Assembly: GCA_963513935.1 (NCBI GenBank)
Contig: OY740772.1
Location: forward strand, 103,807,340-103,871,339
Length of the DNA stretch: 64,000 bases
DNA from: Aphrophora alni
Lineage: Eukaryota; Arthropoda; Insecta; Hemiptera; Aphrophoridae
Reading direction: 5' to 3'
Position 1 is the first letter of the stretch; the number at the start of each line of letters is the position of its first letter. Under the pieces are notes generated by a model. The model saw only the letters and a list, made by a program, of their open reading frames with translations. It was not told the origin of the DNA and ran no database searches. Both the position numbers and the translations under genes were made by a program. Shown piece after piece: positions 38,446 through 48,879 of this stretch.

Positions 38446-39104
38446 CATTGTTATTTATGGGTCAATTTCGATCAAAATTGGTGTGTTGCTGTATTTGTTC
38501 GTAAATTGACTTACATAGCACCACAATTAGGATTGTCCTAAAAATATATTTCTTTAAAAACTATCTTAACTATCCCCAGGTGAAAACTATCCCCTAGTCT
38601 CTTGATTCTAAAAAGAGATAAATTTATGTTTATTGTATATGCAGTGCTCTGTGAGTGGATTGGTTTTAATCAATTGCATGTTGGCATATTTTGACCATAT
38701 CACGGGATTTGTTTTAATTTTTTGTTAACTCCAAATTTGGTGATAGCTTATAAGAAAATAATACATGATTACAATTGTAAAAAAAAATCGGATATGAAAA
38801 TATTTATCAAATTTTCCTCAATTTTAACCTCTGAAACATATTGGTCATACATCTCAAAATTGTATTTTTGTGAGAAACAAAACAACATACGTTATGTTAT
38901 AAAATATGTAATTTATCATTTTTGGCTCTACCTGATTAGTTCAAACTCTTAGAATATGATTAATGATCCAATTGAGTGTGAAATATCGTACAAAAATTAA
39001 CCGTGACCGCCGTCATTAAAACTATTAAGTGTTACGCTCATGGATTATTTATGGCACATGGGTACATGCCCAAGAGTTGATCGGGGGTCTTACCCAGTAG
39101 ATTA

Positions 39105-39350
39105 CGTTAATTTAAAACAGTTGTTACAAAGGTTTTTTGAACTTTTTAATTTTCTATATCACTAAGTTCTTGACGTCGGTTATCTTAATGGGCCTTGTAG
39201 GAGACTATAAATATTGAACAGTTTCCACTCGTTTTGCTCGTGTCATTGTTTCACTCCTTCGGGCCTCAAAGGTGTAGAGTAACTTATGTGAAGGGGCCTC
39301 CATTTGCTACTCTCGTGTCAGTGACTAGGCCGTGTTGAGTGTCTTAACAT
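39105..39350 (+). repeat. Dispersed repeat, partner at 53.9 kb
   Basis: Shares 'aaaacagttgttacaaag', 'cactaagttcttgacgtc' (versus 'cactacttcctgacgtc') and 'cgtgtcagtgactaggccg' (versus 'gtgtccgtgactcgtcactgccg') in order with 53860-54100. Same orientation; diverged. Confidence 0.55.
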
Positions 39351-39429
39351 CTTACAGCTCATGGTTCCAAATGTTTGACCATAGCTTCATTATTTATTTG
39401 TCATAGTAGAGATGTGGGTTTGGTACCAT

Positions 39430-39905
39430 ATTATTATTATTAAAAGACTGGGGAGAGTGTTTTAAAAGCGCCTCCTGCACTGCGACCTAATTAGATCTTT
39501 TGTGCCCCCCTCTTGTTGGACTCAGGAGAGATCTATGTCTTTGACAAAATTGATCAAACCCCTGGTCGGGAGGTTTAGTAATTCTTCTTCCGAAATGAAG
39601 ATAAATTCTAGAAATTTATGTCTTTTTTGGCATAAGGCCGGGCACTCCATGATGTGTTCCATGCGTTCCACCTCTTCACCACAGTACCTGCAAGTATCAT
39701 CGTCCACCAGGCCCATCTTACTTAAGTGGTACCTGCAATGGATACCTGCAGGATACCTGCTTAGGTTTAGCACTTCCTTCCCTCTCTTTTTATTAGGGCT
39801 AAGGAACTTCTTGCAATGTATTAGACCCAGCAATGTATTCCAGGTTCTGTTGATTACTTTGTTGGCCCAGTTGGTAATAACCTCCTGGTAAAGTTGGTAA
39901 CATAA
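39430..39905 (-). mobile_element. Non-LTR retrotransposon 3' end with CCHC-type domain (copy 1)
   Basis: The minus strand is open from about 39893 (YQLYQEVITNWANKVINRTW) to the stop at 39522. It includes GKEVLNLSR, IHCRYHLSKMGLVDDDTCRY and CGEEVERMEHIMECPALCQK. The C-x2-C...H-x4-C arrangement is the C-terminal zinc-knuckle-like segment that follows RNase H in R1/I/LOA-group pols. After the stop, about 80 bp of 3' UTR ends in a (TAA)n tail (plus strand 'ttattattatta' near 39431). It is 5'-truncated, as usual for non-LTR insertions. Relative to copy 2 it lacks a short segment after LSR. Confidence 0.85.
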
Positions 39906-39959
39906 GTTAAATTGAAATGTGAAAATTTTAATTTAATTTAGAATTTTATATGATAAATA

Positions 39960-40245
39960 ACACACGATATACGTACAGGAAACTAGTTGCTATTTTGACA
40001 ATTTCAATTGGATTTTTCTGAATGTCAATAGCGGTTATATATAAGTTCTTTATGCCAAATTTTATTTTTCTATCTTATTTTTGTGGCCATTATCGAGTTT
40101 ACGAACAGACGACAACGATGACGGACGGACTGCATGTCAAAAATCAGTTTTGAGGCCATGAAACATAAAGATTAGTAAAAAACAGTGGTTGAAATTTTCG
40201 ATGATTATTAAACTTACCCTATACTTTGCATACTGGGTAAATAAG
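39960..40245 (-). repeat. Family C dispersed repeat, reversed
   Basis: The reverse complement starts 'acccagtatgcaaagtatag' (near 40241) and includes 'tttcatggcctcaaaac' and 'catgcagtccgtccgtcatc'. The best end of the family is preserved here. Confidence 0.6.
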
Positions 40246-40249
40246 TATT

Positions 40250-41335
40250 AACTATCTGGAAGAAAATACTGAACTTAGTATGAAAAATATAAAACTAATA
40301 ATATTTTTACCGTGAAGTTATCATTACTGAAATAAATTGTCTCTCTGTATTTTATCGACCGAGAAATAAACTTTGTAATTAGAATCTCTTGTTGTTGAAT
40401 TTAATCTGTATTGATAAAACATCCAGCCTCATTGCACCACTATCTTTAGTTTATCTGTACCTCTTTGTGCTCCACTAATTGCTTGGCAAAGCTCTCCCAA
40501 TACCTAAGTTAAATTTATTTCAACTTTTATAAGTTTCTATTTTCTTAACCTTCTTCTTACCTTTAAGATCACTCGTAGTTCTTTTAAACTACTTTTCCAG
40601 TTCGTACTTAGAAATTGTAATTGGTTTAAATTGACTAAACATTATCTAGAAGACTGAAATTATAAAATATGAGTAAGGAGATACTTTTACAAAACAAGGA
40701 GTTTTAACGTGCTGTTGCACAAGGCCAAACACGATTGGTTTAACTTAAGAGAAAGTTTCGGGTGGTAATTTGTCTAACTTGTAGAATTAAATTTAAAACG
40801 CTACAATATTACTCTCAATTGCATGTATAAAATAATGCTTTAAATTACAAAGTTTCAAACCTGTATTCACAATAATTGTTATATAACACACAGTTATCGT
40901 TGTTAATTATATAAAGTAGCTGGTACATCTAATTTTGGTTATTTAAAAAAAATTACTTTACTACATACTTTATTTTTTAAGAATAAAATATTTTTTTCGA
41001 TGGGGATTCGATTTTTCACAGAAAAATCACAATTTGAAAACTATGAAATCCACCTATTTATAGATTAGATATAATGGTAATATAGACTCTTTGGAGAATT
41101 GGCGTTCATCGATCTCTTAAAAATAGAGTTTATTGAAAAAAAAATAAAAACTTCCCAAATTTGTTTTGATATTGTAAATTTCCTTTTAGAGAAATTTTAA
41201 GATTTTTCTACTACATTAATTAAATTCAGATCCATTAAAATCCGTGACTGTACATTGCAGTTGGATTTTAATCAGAAAATGTTATAATAACATCTCAACA
41301 GATTGCTTTACACTTTAATGTTTTCCTGTTGTTGT
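40250..41335. other. Unassigned A+T-rich stretch
   Basis: No open frame or repeat match noticed. There are several A/T runs around 40.95-41.2 kb. Confidence 0.35.
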
Positions 41336-41555
41336 TTAAAAATAAACAACCTCTCGATTATCAGTACCTTAAAAACGGTAAGACAGAACAGCCAATAAAC
41401 AACCCTAGTCATCGAATACTTCAATAGCTTCAGGGTCGGACAAGTTGGTCGTGAATGATATGGTGGGAAAGATAAAAGAGAGGGATCTAACCCAAGGCTA
41501 TATAAAAAGGTGTAAATCCAGCTCGGGATAATCACGTCCATACTCTCTATAAGTA
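41335..41555 (+). repeat. Family D dispersed repeat, full length
   Basis: Starts 'aacctctcgattatcagtac', includes 'atagcttcagggtcggacaa', 'gagagggatctaacccaagg' and 'gtaaatccagctcggg', and ends 'tactctctataagtaaac'. The minus-strand 77-codon frame over it is incidental. Confidence 0.7.
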
Positions 41556-42261
41556 AACTAGTTATTTATTAAAGTGTAGAATAATACTTGTCATCCTATA
41601 TGGAAAAATCATTGTTAATTAAACACAAATGTGAAAAAATAGAAATAATGAAATGACAAAATAGTAAAAGTAAATGGGAACTGATATCAAAACATGATTA
41701 TAATCAGATTTAGGAAGCCATCACAGTCGCCATTGTTACTGAAGTTTAATTATAAATCAGATTATTGAAAAATAATTGCAATTATCAGATTGCTTGCTTT
41801 GAAAAAGAACACCGATTGTATTATTAATTGTAATTAGAGAAAATGCATTGTTCCGACAGTTGATTACAGAATAAAAGGGATTTAAAAATTAATTTGCATA
41901 GATCATGCAATACGATTTATGTTTGACCTGAATTTGTGACATGATTTTTATTCTTTTGTATTCTACTTTAAAGTACATTTGTGGCCAGAAATTTTAAAAA
42001 TATTTTTTTGAAGAATGCTCCTTCAAGACACATCTAAAGTGGAAATCTTAAAACTCGTCAAAACTATAATTGACTATCGATTTCTATTATGCGGTCACGA
42101 GTTATGTCGAAATCAAATACGTAAATCAATTTAACGATATTTGCTTCCCGTAACAGGTTAGTTTTCTATTTCTTTAAAATATTTACTGTATGATTTTAGA
42201 AACTTAGTAGCAACAAAACAATAGTGAAGTCATGTATTTGTGTTACTCCTTACAATAACAA

Positions 42262-42655
42262 AAATAATAAAGAGAGGGAAGGAAGTGCTAAACCTAAGCA
42301 GAAGAGAGCTAAAACTCCTCTGTGGTATACTAACAGGACATATCCATTGCAGGTACCACTTAAGTATGATGGACCTGGTGGACGATGATACTTGTAGGTA
42401 CTGTGGTGAAGAACACATCATTTGGAGTGCCCGGCCTTATGCCAAAAAAGACATACATTTCTAGAATTTATCTTCATTTCGGAAGAAGAATTACTAAACC
42501 TCCCGACCAGGGGTTTGATCAATTTTGTCAAAGACATAGATCTCTCCTGAGTCCAACAAGAGGGGGGCACAAAAGATCTAATTAGGTCGCAGTGCAGGAG
42601 GCGCTTTTAAAACACTCTCCCCAGTCTTAATAATAATAATAATAATAATAAAACA
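42262..42655 (+). mobile_element. Non-LTR retrotransposon 3' end with CCHC-type domain (copy 2)
   Basis: Inverted relative to the copy at 39.43-39.91 kb and very similar, including the whole 3' UTR ('ctcctgagtccaacaagagg' to 'ctccccagtctt') and a (TAA)n tail at 42627-42650. Translation gives GKEVLNLSRRELKLLCGILT, then HIHCRYHLSMMDLVDDDTCR, YCGEE and HIIWSARPYAKK. It keeps the 'LLCGILTGH' block that copy 1 lost, but has a short deletion between CGEE and HI that shifts the frame (the frame continues as LPDQGFDQFCQRHRS). It is 5'-truncated at about 42262. Confidence 0.85.
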
Positions 42656-42940
42656 AAAATAATATGAATAATAAATTATTTTCTCCAGGACACGATTAAA
42701 CACGGGTGCAACAAGTGGCATCATTGCCTGTTCCTTCTCTCATTAGGTCACTACTATCCTAATGACAAGGTTAGCTTGCGTTCTTCCTTGTTGTTGAATT
42801 CAAATAATATTCATGTCTAATTTCAATAATAAACTAATGATGTCGACTAAATTTGTGAAACTTACTGTATTGATTGATTTCTTTACTTTAATACGAAGTT
42901 CACCAAGTAGAGACTTTGCACTGTAGAGTTTTAATTAAAC

Positions 42941-42942
<2 letters not shown>

Positions 42943-42996
<54 letters not shown>
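42943..42996. repeat. (TA)n microsatellite
   Basis: About 54 bp of alternating TA, 300 bp downstream of the retrotransposon tail. Confidence 0.96.
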
Positions 42997-42998
<2 letters not shown>

Positions 42999-42999
42999 T

Positions 43000-44845
43000 T
43001 TGAACCTATAGGCTTTACGTATTAGTATTTTCCATTTAAGATGTACGAGTATATTACAGAATGTTTATAAAGTATGAAATATATAAAACATCTTTAAAAC
43101 GGCTAAACATAAAAAGTTTGTTTTTGGTATATCTTTATAAGACAACATTTACTTCAAGTTTTGATAGTTTTAAATTTTGGAAGATATCGTGGATCCGCCA
43201 TCTTGAAATTAGGTTTGTAAGACTTTGGCAACTGTAAGGTTATTTCTGGTTCACATAAACGTTTTATGATTTCATCACCTTTGAAAATAAGAAATGTATA
43301 AAATTAATATTTCTAGCATGGCTGTGTTTCAGGTACTTTCAAATTGAATAAGGGATCATAAATACAGAGATAAATTTGACTTTTAAATTTATTTTTACTT
43401 ATGTAAAGTTAAATACATGACATGCTTTACATCTTTATTTATAAAAACATTCGCACAAGCATTCATACGTTTATCAAAAATCTATTATGAAGTTTTTAAA
43501 CGTATTAGTTATTAGGATTTTGTTTTATCTAAATCTGTATAATTATATTCTTATTTTAACATGTTTTAAAATAAATATAATGTGCATTTTCAGAATCGTA
43601 AGACAATTTATGTAGCCTTTTAAATAATGCCTTATATATATTTATTTTATATTATTGTATTTATTTACCTACGAAATTAATATCCCTTTGTTATTTTCTT
43701 CTATATAAATTTAGATACAGATCTTCTGAAAACACTTATTAAAAAGAAAACACAAGAACACTTATATATGTGCTGTATTATATAACACATATATTTTTTA
43801 TATTTTATTAACATTTTTCATTTTACTTTGTTATTATTATTTCACACAAAACATCTACAAATTACTTTAGATGCACTTGTTTCCTTTTAATTTACACCTT
43901 TGTTTATTTTTATTTTTTATTTTAATGTTTTTCATTCTGTTGTCTGGACCTCACTGACTCCCAGGTTAATCACTCACCCCTCTCCCCTCTCTTCCCTTCA
44001 TTTCAGATTAAAAAATTTTTTTTCCTTCATATTGGTTGAAATGCTCACGTGAGTTAATTTTTCTGAATATGGGGTTTTAGTTTTTCACTAACATCTGCAC
44101 ATTGTGTGAGACCGATTTATTGATATTTGATTATTTTAACCTTGATTTTGCTGGATACGACTGTCTGAGAGGTGTAGCTTAACTTTAATTTTTCTCTTGA
44201 TTTTGCTTATGGCTTACAGGTTCAATTTTTTAAATACAGAAATGAGGGGGTCATGCAATATATTTTTATTCTAAGTTCAATGATGGAAATCGTTTTTCAT
44301 ATCTCATTTCCTTAAAAAGTTATCAACTAATATAACTGCAGAACATTTAAAACCATAACGTACAGGTAGTCAAATAAGTTGATTATTTACTATTAAGCAA
44401 ACAAACAAAGGTGATACATGAAAAACTAAGCATTTCGGGGGGATGGGGATGTTATTCTTCATTGTTTCTTCATCCTGACTCACAGAATTATTCCCTAACG
44501 TTTGACAGCTTTAATTGTGAAGTGGGTATTAGCGCTTAACTGAAATTTCGCTATTTAGTTTATTTTTAAATGTTACAAAACATTAATATCGGAGACCCTT
44601 CTAAACCAACTTGTGGTCCTTTAGAAATACATGGGAAACTCAGTTAAAATGAAACTTACATTAAGAGACAACTTGGGAGATAGATAGGAATTTTATTTTT
44701 CGTTTTGAGGATGTTTGTGTAAAAGTTAAAGTAATGTTTTTGCAGAGTTTATGTTACATAATAATACTGTAATAGATAAGATAATTATTTTATTCTGTAA
44801 TCATTTTCTATTATCTTCTTTTTTTCATTTTTTTTTATTTCGTGT
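43000..44845. other. Unassigned A+T-rich stretch
   Basis: No open frame of 60 codons and no repeat match found. A pyrimidine-rich patch at 43.95-44.02 kb ('cacccctctcccctctcttc') has no clear meaning. Confidence 0.4.
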
Positions 44846-44847
44846 GA

Positions 44848-44985
44848 CACATTTCAAGGCAACAACACAGTACAACAGTTATTTGTACAATAGTGACGTC
44901 ACTCAGCTGCCATATTGCCAACAATAACTGTCAGGGGAACGGAACCATGGGCTATGTATTATTAAACACGTGTTGTCTGGGAAAT
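44848..44985 (+). repeat. Dispersed repeat with CRE-like box (family K)
   Basis: Contains 'gtgacgtcactcagctgcca', 'aacaataactgtcagg' and 'tatgtattattaa'. Homologous copies are at 47580-47765 (plus) and 59290-59470 (minus). TGACGTCA is the consensus cAMP-response element; in this copy it is a perfect octamer. Whether it is bound by anything is unknown. Confidence 0.65.
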
Positions 44986-45059
44986 AAATTCCTTTGTAGA
45001 ATCTATTTGAGTCCACTTGTACACACATTTAAAGTAAAATTCAAAGATACGCAAAGGTT

Positions 45060-45295
45060 ATAAGTCAAAAGTTTTACAAATAATGTGGTAAAGCTCTATA
45101 TTTTAAAGTAAGAACAGTTTAAGGATAAAATAAAGCAAAAGCTTAAACTATTGCGCGATGATGCCGCAAGGCGAAACAATTGTAGCTAATTTATATTATT
45201 AAAACATTTGAAACTTTAAGCTTTTGCTTTATTTTATCTTTGAATATGGAGTTTCAACAAGAAATATCTGCTATTACATTAAAGTTAAGAACAGT
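45060..45295 (+). repeat. Fold-back repeat with hammerhead-like core (family F)
   Basis: A perfect 21 bp inverted repeat (45127-45147 and 45215-45235, starting aaaataaagcaaaagc) encloses a 67-base loop. The loop holds gatgatgccgcaaggcgaaac (45157-45177), in which GCC/GGC pair around a GCAA tetraloop. It is followed by AC-AATT-GT and then A. In a type I hammerhead this would correspond to GAUGA, stem II, GAAAC, stem III and the GUA cleavage triplet. The CU expected before GAUGA is GC, and one extra U lies before stem II, so activity is doubtful. The right flank matches 7265-7330 reversed. Confidence 0.55.
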
Positions 45296-45429
45296 TTTAC
45301 CAGGAATGAAACTAAGGGAAGGGAACGCCTGGTATAGTCTCATATTGGAGAAATATGACCGGTAATTAAAACAGTTGATTACGATATTAACGACCATATT
45401 GAAACCATACTTTGTACCATAGACTATCT

Positions 45430-45850
45430 AACTTTTAACTTTTTACTGTCTTACGTACACGTAGTATAAAGAAAGATATGCCATGGCTCAAAACTCTATA
45501 TCGATTGTTTCGATATATCACTTTGTTTACCCCTGAGTCCAAAAAAGTGGATTTTGGAATGTTTTTTGTATGTTGTATCTGCAGTAATTTTCAGATCAAA
45601 CGCATCGACTGATGTAAACAAAATTTGATATGCGAGTTCAGGACTTAGAATTAATTTTTTTTTTTATAAGACAAAATTCTGGAAATTTGTGTTTAAAAAA
45701 ACACAACTTTAAGGTATATTCAAAATTGGTTCTAACGATTTTGATCAAATTTTTCTCAAGTATACCTCTAAATACTAAAGTTAAAAAAACTTACGTAATA
45801 CGTAATATTAAAAAAAAAAAAAAAAATTACCGATTTAGTTCAAATTGTAA
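45430..45850 (+). repeat. Family P-like dispersed repeat
   Basis: The edge 'acgtacacgtagtataaaga' matches 'acaaatacgcagtataaaga' at 51395 and 'acatacacttagtatat' at 61330. It is followed by 'cagatcaaacgcatcgactg', related to the 'ctcaaacgcctggaccg' block. A (A)16 run lies near 45811. Confidence 0.45.
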
Positions 45851-46199
45851 GGTAAAATAAGAATATTAGTAACTCGAAATTGCGTGCAATCACAAGTAAA
45901 AAATATTACAATTCAGGAATAATAGGGAGGACGAATAAAAATATATTTTGAACACAGTTTTTGAAAGCTCGATTTACACTGAGGATGTTTATGGCGTGAA
46001 CGAAGCAAGCTCAAAACGGATATATCCACAAAAACCGGACGTTGGTTATTGATTAATGGGATAATTTTCTCGATAATTACCACATGTTAAACAGGCGGTG
46101 TATGGATATTTGACATTGATTCCCAACCGCACTGCGTTTAACCTTGTTATTGGCGGTTCTTCCAGCTCCAAGTTTTAGCTGATACTCTAGTATTTGTAG

Positions 46200-46388
46200 T
46201 TAAGGTGTCGTCACTCTTCTTTCTTGTTCGACTTTTCTTTGTATGCCATGATGTGTGATAAAATAACGAAAATACCTCAGGTGAGTAGGCCTGTCAAGGT
46301 GAATCTCGCCGCCGGATCCTTTCGGGTGAAAACCAAGTGGCCGGCGCCGGTCGCAAAGATTCTTTCTGGGGGGGGGGACTAAACACAT
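46200..46388 (-). other. G+C-rich patch with G10 run and short frame
   Basis: 46270-46380 is one of the few G+C-rich patches ('gccggcgccggtcgc', 'cgccgccggatcc'). The minus frame of 62 codons contains GGEIHLDRPTHLRYFRYF and is not recognised. The patch ends in G10 at 46368-46377. It could be a fragment of a host-derived or transposon exon; nothing supports expression. Confidence 0.3.
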
Positions 46389-46589
46389 GCTAATGTATCG
46401 AAGTGGGTGGATTGAGACAATTTGATTGTGTCATTCTACGCAATGTTGACAAATGATGTTTAACCTTGTTATCATTTTTTTCGTGAATGATTAAAATTCA
46501 AAATGGCGGCTTGATGTTTTGAATACTATAAAACGCTGTACGAAAGATCGGGTATAAATAAATAACACAGAAACGTAGAAAAAATAAAG

Positions 46590-46970
46590 ATTTTTTTTTG
46601 TATTACATTAAAACTAGTCTACAGACTAATCAATAATTTGTTTCTGAAATGTATTACATATCATAGAGATCACCCAATAGTGACAAAAAATTGTTCTATT
46701 ATACTATATTCTATTCACGGATACACTGTGCGCCACACAATTCAAAAGGTTTCGTTCTCTTCAGTCTTCTGATCAGATTATAGTTGTCAAGAAGTTGGAC
46801 TGCCTCTGCATTTACGTGTCGTTTCAAACGAGATTCATGCTTTGTAGCAAACCTTTTTATTTCACTAAAAACATCTGGAATTCCAAGATCCCTATGTAGG
46901 TCGATGTTTCGTATGTACCATGGTGCGTTGACCATGTTTCGTAAAACTCTATTTTGAAAAGTTTAAATCT
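46590..46970 (-). mobile_element. Jockey-type non-LTR retrotransposon 3' end
   Basis: The minus-strand translation includes QNRVLRNMVNAPWYIRNIDL, HRDLGIPDVFSEIKRFATK, then ESRLKRHVN and RRLKRTKPFEL before the stop at 46711. This is the characteristic C-terminus of Jockey-clade ORF2 ('LR.I.NAPWYVRN', 'HRDL.IP.V..EI', 'RL..HPN', 'RRLKR..P.DL'). A stop replaces a Gln codon just upstream of QNR, so the copy is dead, but the final 75 codons are intact. A 110 bp 3' UTR ends in a poly(A) tail (T9 on the plus strand at 46591-46599). Sequence 5' of about 46970 does not continue, fitting 5' truncation. Confidence 0.85.
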
Positions 46971-47579
46971 TTTTAATCTGACATTTTTTAGCACAACCCC
47001 TAAATAGTGAGAGGAAAAAACTTTGTATATACTATATATTATTTGTTTTGTTATACTTTTTATTTGTCTTGATTTACAATAATTTTAAAGGAGAAAACAA
47101 CAGTCTTTACAGAAAGCAAATGGTTTCAAAATTTTTTTTACAAGCGACAATTCGAACACAAATTTTAAATTGTTTGTTTCTCCCTCAATCGTCTTTAAAG
47201 TATTCATGACTGTATACAAACCTCCAAAGTTAAAGTTATGATTGCGTCACTGTATATCCTTGCTATGCTTTGCAGTAGATTGGAAAATAATTATTTATGA
47301 AGTAAAGCTAAGTGTTGACAAAGTCAAGATTGAAAGTAAACACTTTACTGGTACTTGAATAAAATTAACGTAACATGATTTCTTGATGACGGAGAACGGA
47401 GACTTCTTTCCGTTCGATCATTCGTGAGAAGTAGAGGATAGTATTGATAAAATTAGGATCTCAGAAAATAACAATACAACTATTAACTAACGTAAGACGC
47501 AGTTAAAACTGTAATAGTTTCAATAATTATTTCATCCATACATAATTTAATCGTCTTTGTATTGTTTTCATTTGTCATT

Positions 47580-47765
47580 ACAAGTGACACATTACAAGTA
47601 AACAATATTTAGTTAACTGATGCAAGCAACATCAGTTATTTGTGAAGGTTATAATAATGACGTCATTCAGCTGCCATATCACCAACAATAACTGTCAGGA
47701 GAATTGAATCTAAGGCTGTGTATTATTAACAATGTTTGATGTTTGGGATCGACAACGAAATCAAT
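47580..47765 (+). repeat. Family K dispersed repeat
   Basis: Reads 'atgacgtcattcagctgcca', 'caacaataactgtcagga' and extends further than the 44.85 kb copy, to 'gtttgatgtttgggatcgac'. The CRE-like octamer has one change (TGACGTCATT). Confidence 0.65.
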
Positions 47766-47996
47766 ATGTAATCCAACCAAACTATCTGTCATGAGCTAAA
47801 ATTGTAAATGTCAATATTCTTTCAAATTAAAACTGCCAGTTCACTAGTTGCAATTAATAAAAAAAATTGGTGTTCTCTATCCATGAAATGGGATTGAATA
47901 CAATTATTTTTCGATAACATGATTGACAATTTAAAGTCTGTTTAAATATAGATTGAGACTGCTTGTTACTTCTGAATAAAGACTTCGTAAACTTAC

Positions 47997-48340
47997 TCAA
48001 TATACGAAGTATAATGTAAGATATTGACTGATGTTTACGTTTCATAGCCTCAGGGAAGTGATTTTTGTATGCTGTCCGTCCGTTGTCGCTGTCGTCTGTA
48101 CGTAAACATGATATCAGTTACAGTAATTAAAATAGAAACATGCAATTTGTTATAGATAATAATCTACACATCTAGAACACCATTGAAATTCAGAAAAATA
48201 TAATCACAAATGTCAAAATGTCGGACATTTTTAATATTTTTGTTCTTATCTTGTGTAGTCTTTAAATTACAACACACAAAACTAGATACAAATTTGCAGA
48301 TTTTAGATATGCATGTAATGGTATCATACCCATCTATATA
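47997..48340 (+). repeat. Family C dispersed repeat
   Basis: Begins 'tatacgaagtataatg', then 'tttcatagcctcaggga' and 'atgctgtccgtccgttgtcg'. The copy is close to that at 40.0 kb and slightly longer at its 3' side. Confidence 0.6.
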
Positions 48341-48617
48341 GAATTGTAAATAGCGAAATTATCGTCAAATATGTAATTTCGAAGCTTGATGTACAAAAAA
48401 AAGTGATATTTGTATAGTTTCATTATGCGGCCAGCTCTCAATTCCGCATGAGAACCGTAGCTTGGTTTTTTGTCAACTTCTTCTTATCTTCACCCTTTTC
48501 AGTATAACTAATGAGTGTTTAAATGCCCGTTTGTACGTATTCAGAAACAAGGTTTCTACTTTAGTCGAGATCATTTATAAGGCTGCTTGATGCGAGTCTC
48601 TCTCACTTGCCCTGATT

Positions 48618-48863
48618 TCATTTAGACGGTTGGACGTCTAAGATTCTAAATATATCTGTTTTAAAGGCAAGTGAGAAGATTTCTCCAACTTCATATTTGG
48701 TTTGTACACGCCTGCCTAAATATTTACTTCCTCTCAAGCCAAGAAACATCAGTCTAGGACAGCATGCTATTCTGACTTTCTTCCTAAGGTTGCCGTGATA
48801 TCTTACATTTTTTGAAATTTTTTCTGTAGTAATGAACTCATGTAACAGTGTACAAAAGATTTG
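48618..48863 (-). other. 81-codon open frame without start, unrecognised
   Basis: Open between stops on the minus strand, about 81 codons. It contains KKVRIACCPRLMFLGLRGSK and YLGRRVQTKYEVGEIFSLAF, with an internal Met about halfway. Composition is more protein-like than most frames here (few Asn/Lys/Ile runs). No family is recognised, and I found no convincing splice pair. It may be a decayed transposon exon or chance. Confidence 0.2.
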
Positions 48864-48879
48864 TTAAAAATGTTTTTCG

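Noticed and set aside
39502..39891. 129-codon plus-strand protein
   Set aside because: The opposite strand carries the retrotransposon C-terminal CCHC-type segment, which explains the openness.
45157..45184. Calling an active hammerhead ribozyme
   Set aside because: The CU of the CUGANGA core is replaced and an extra U precedes stem II; reported only as hammerhead-like.
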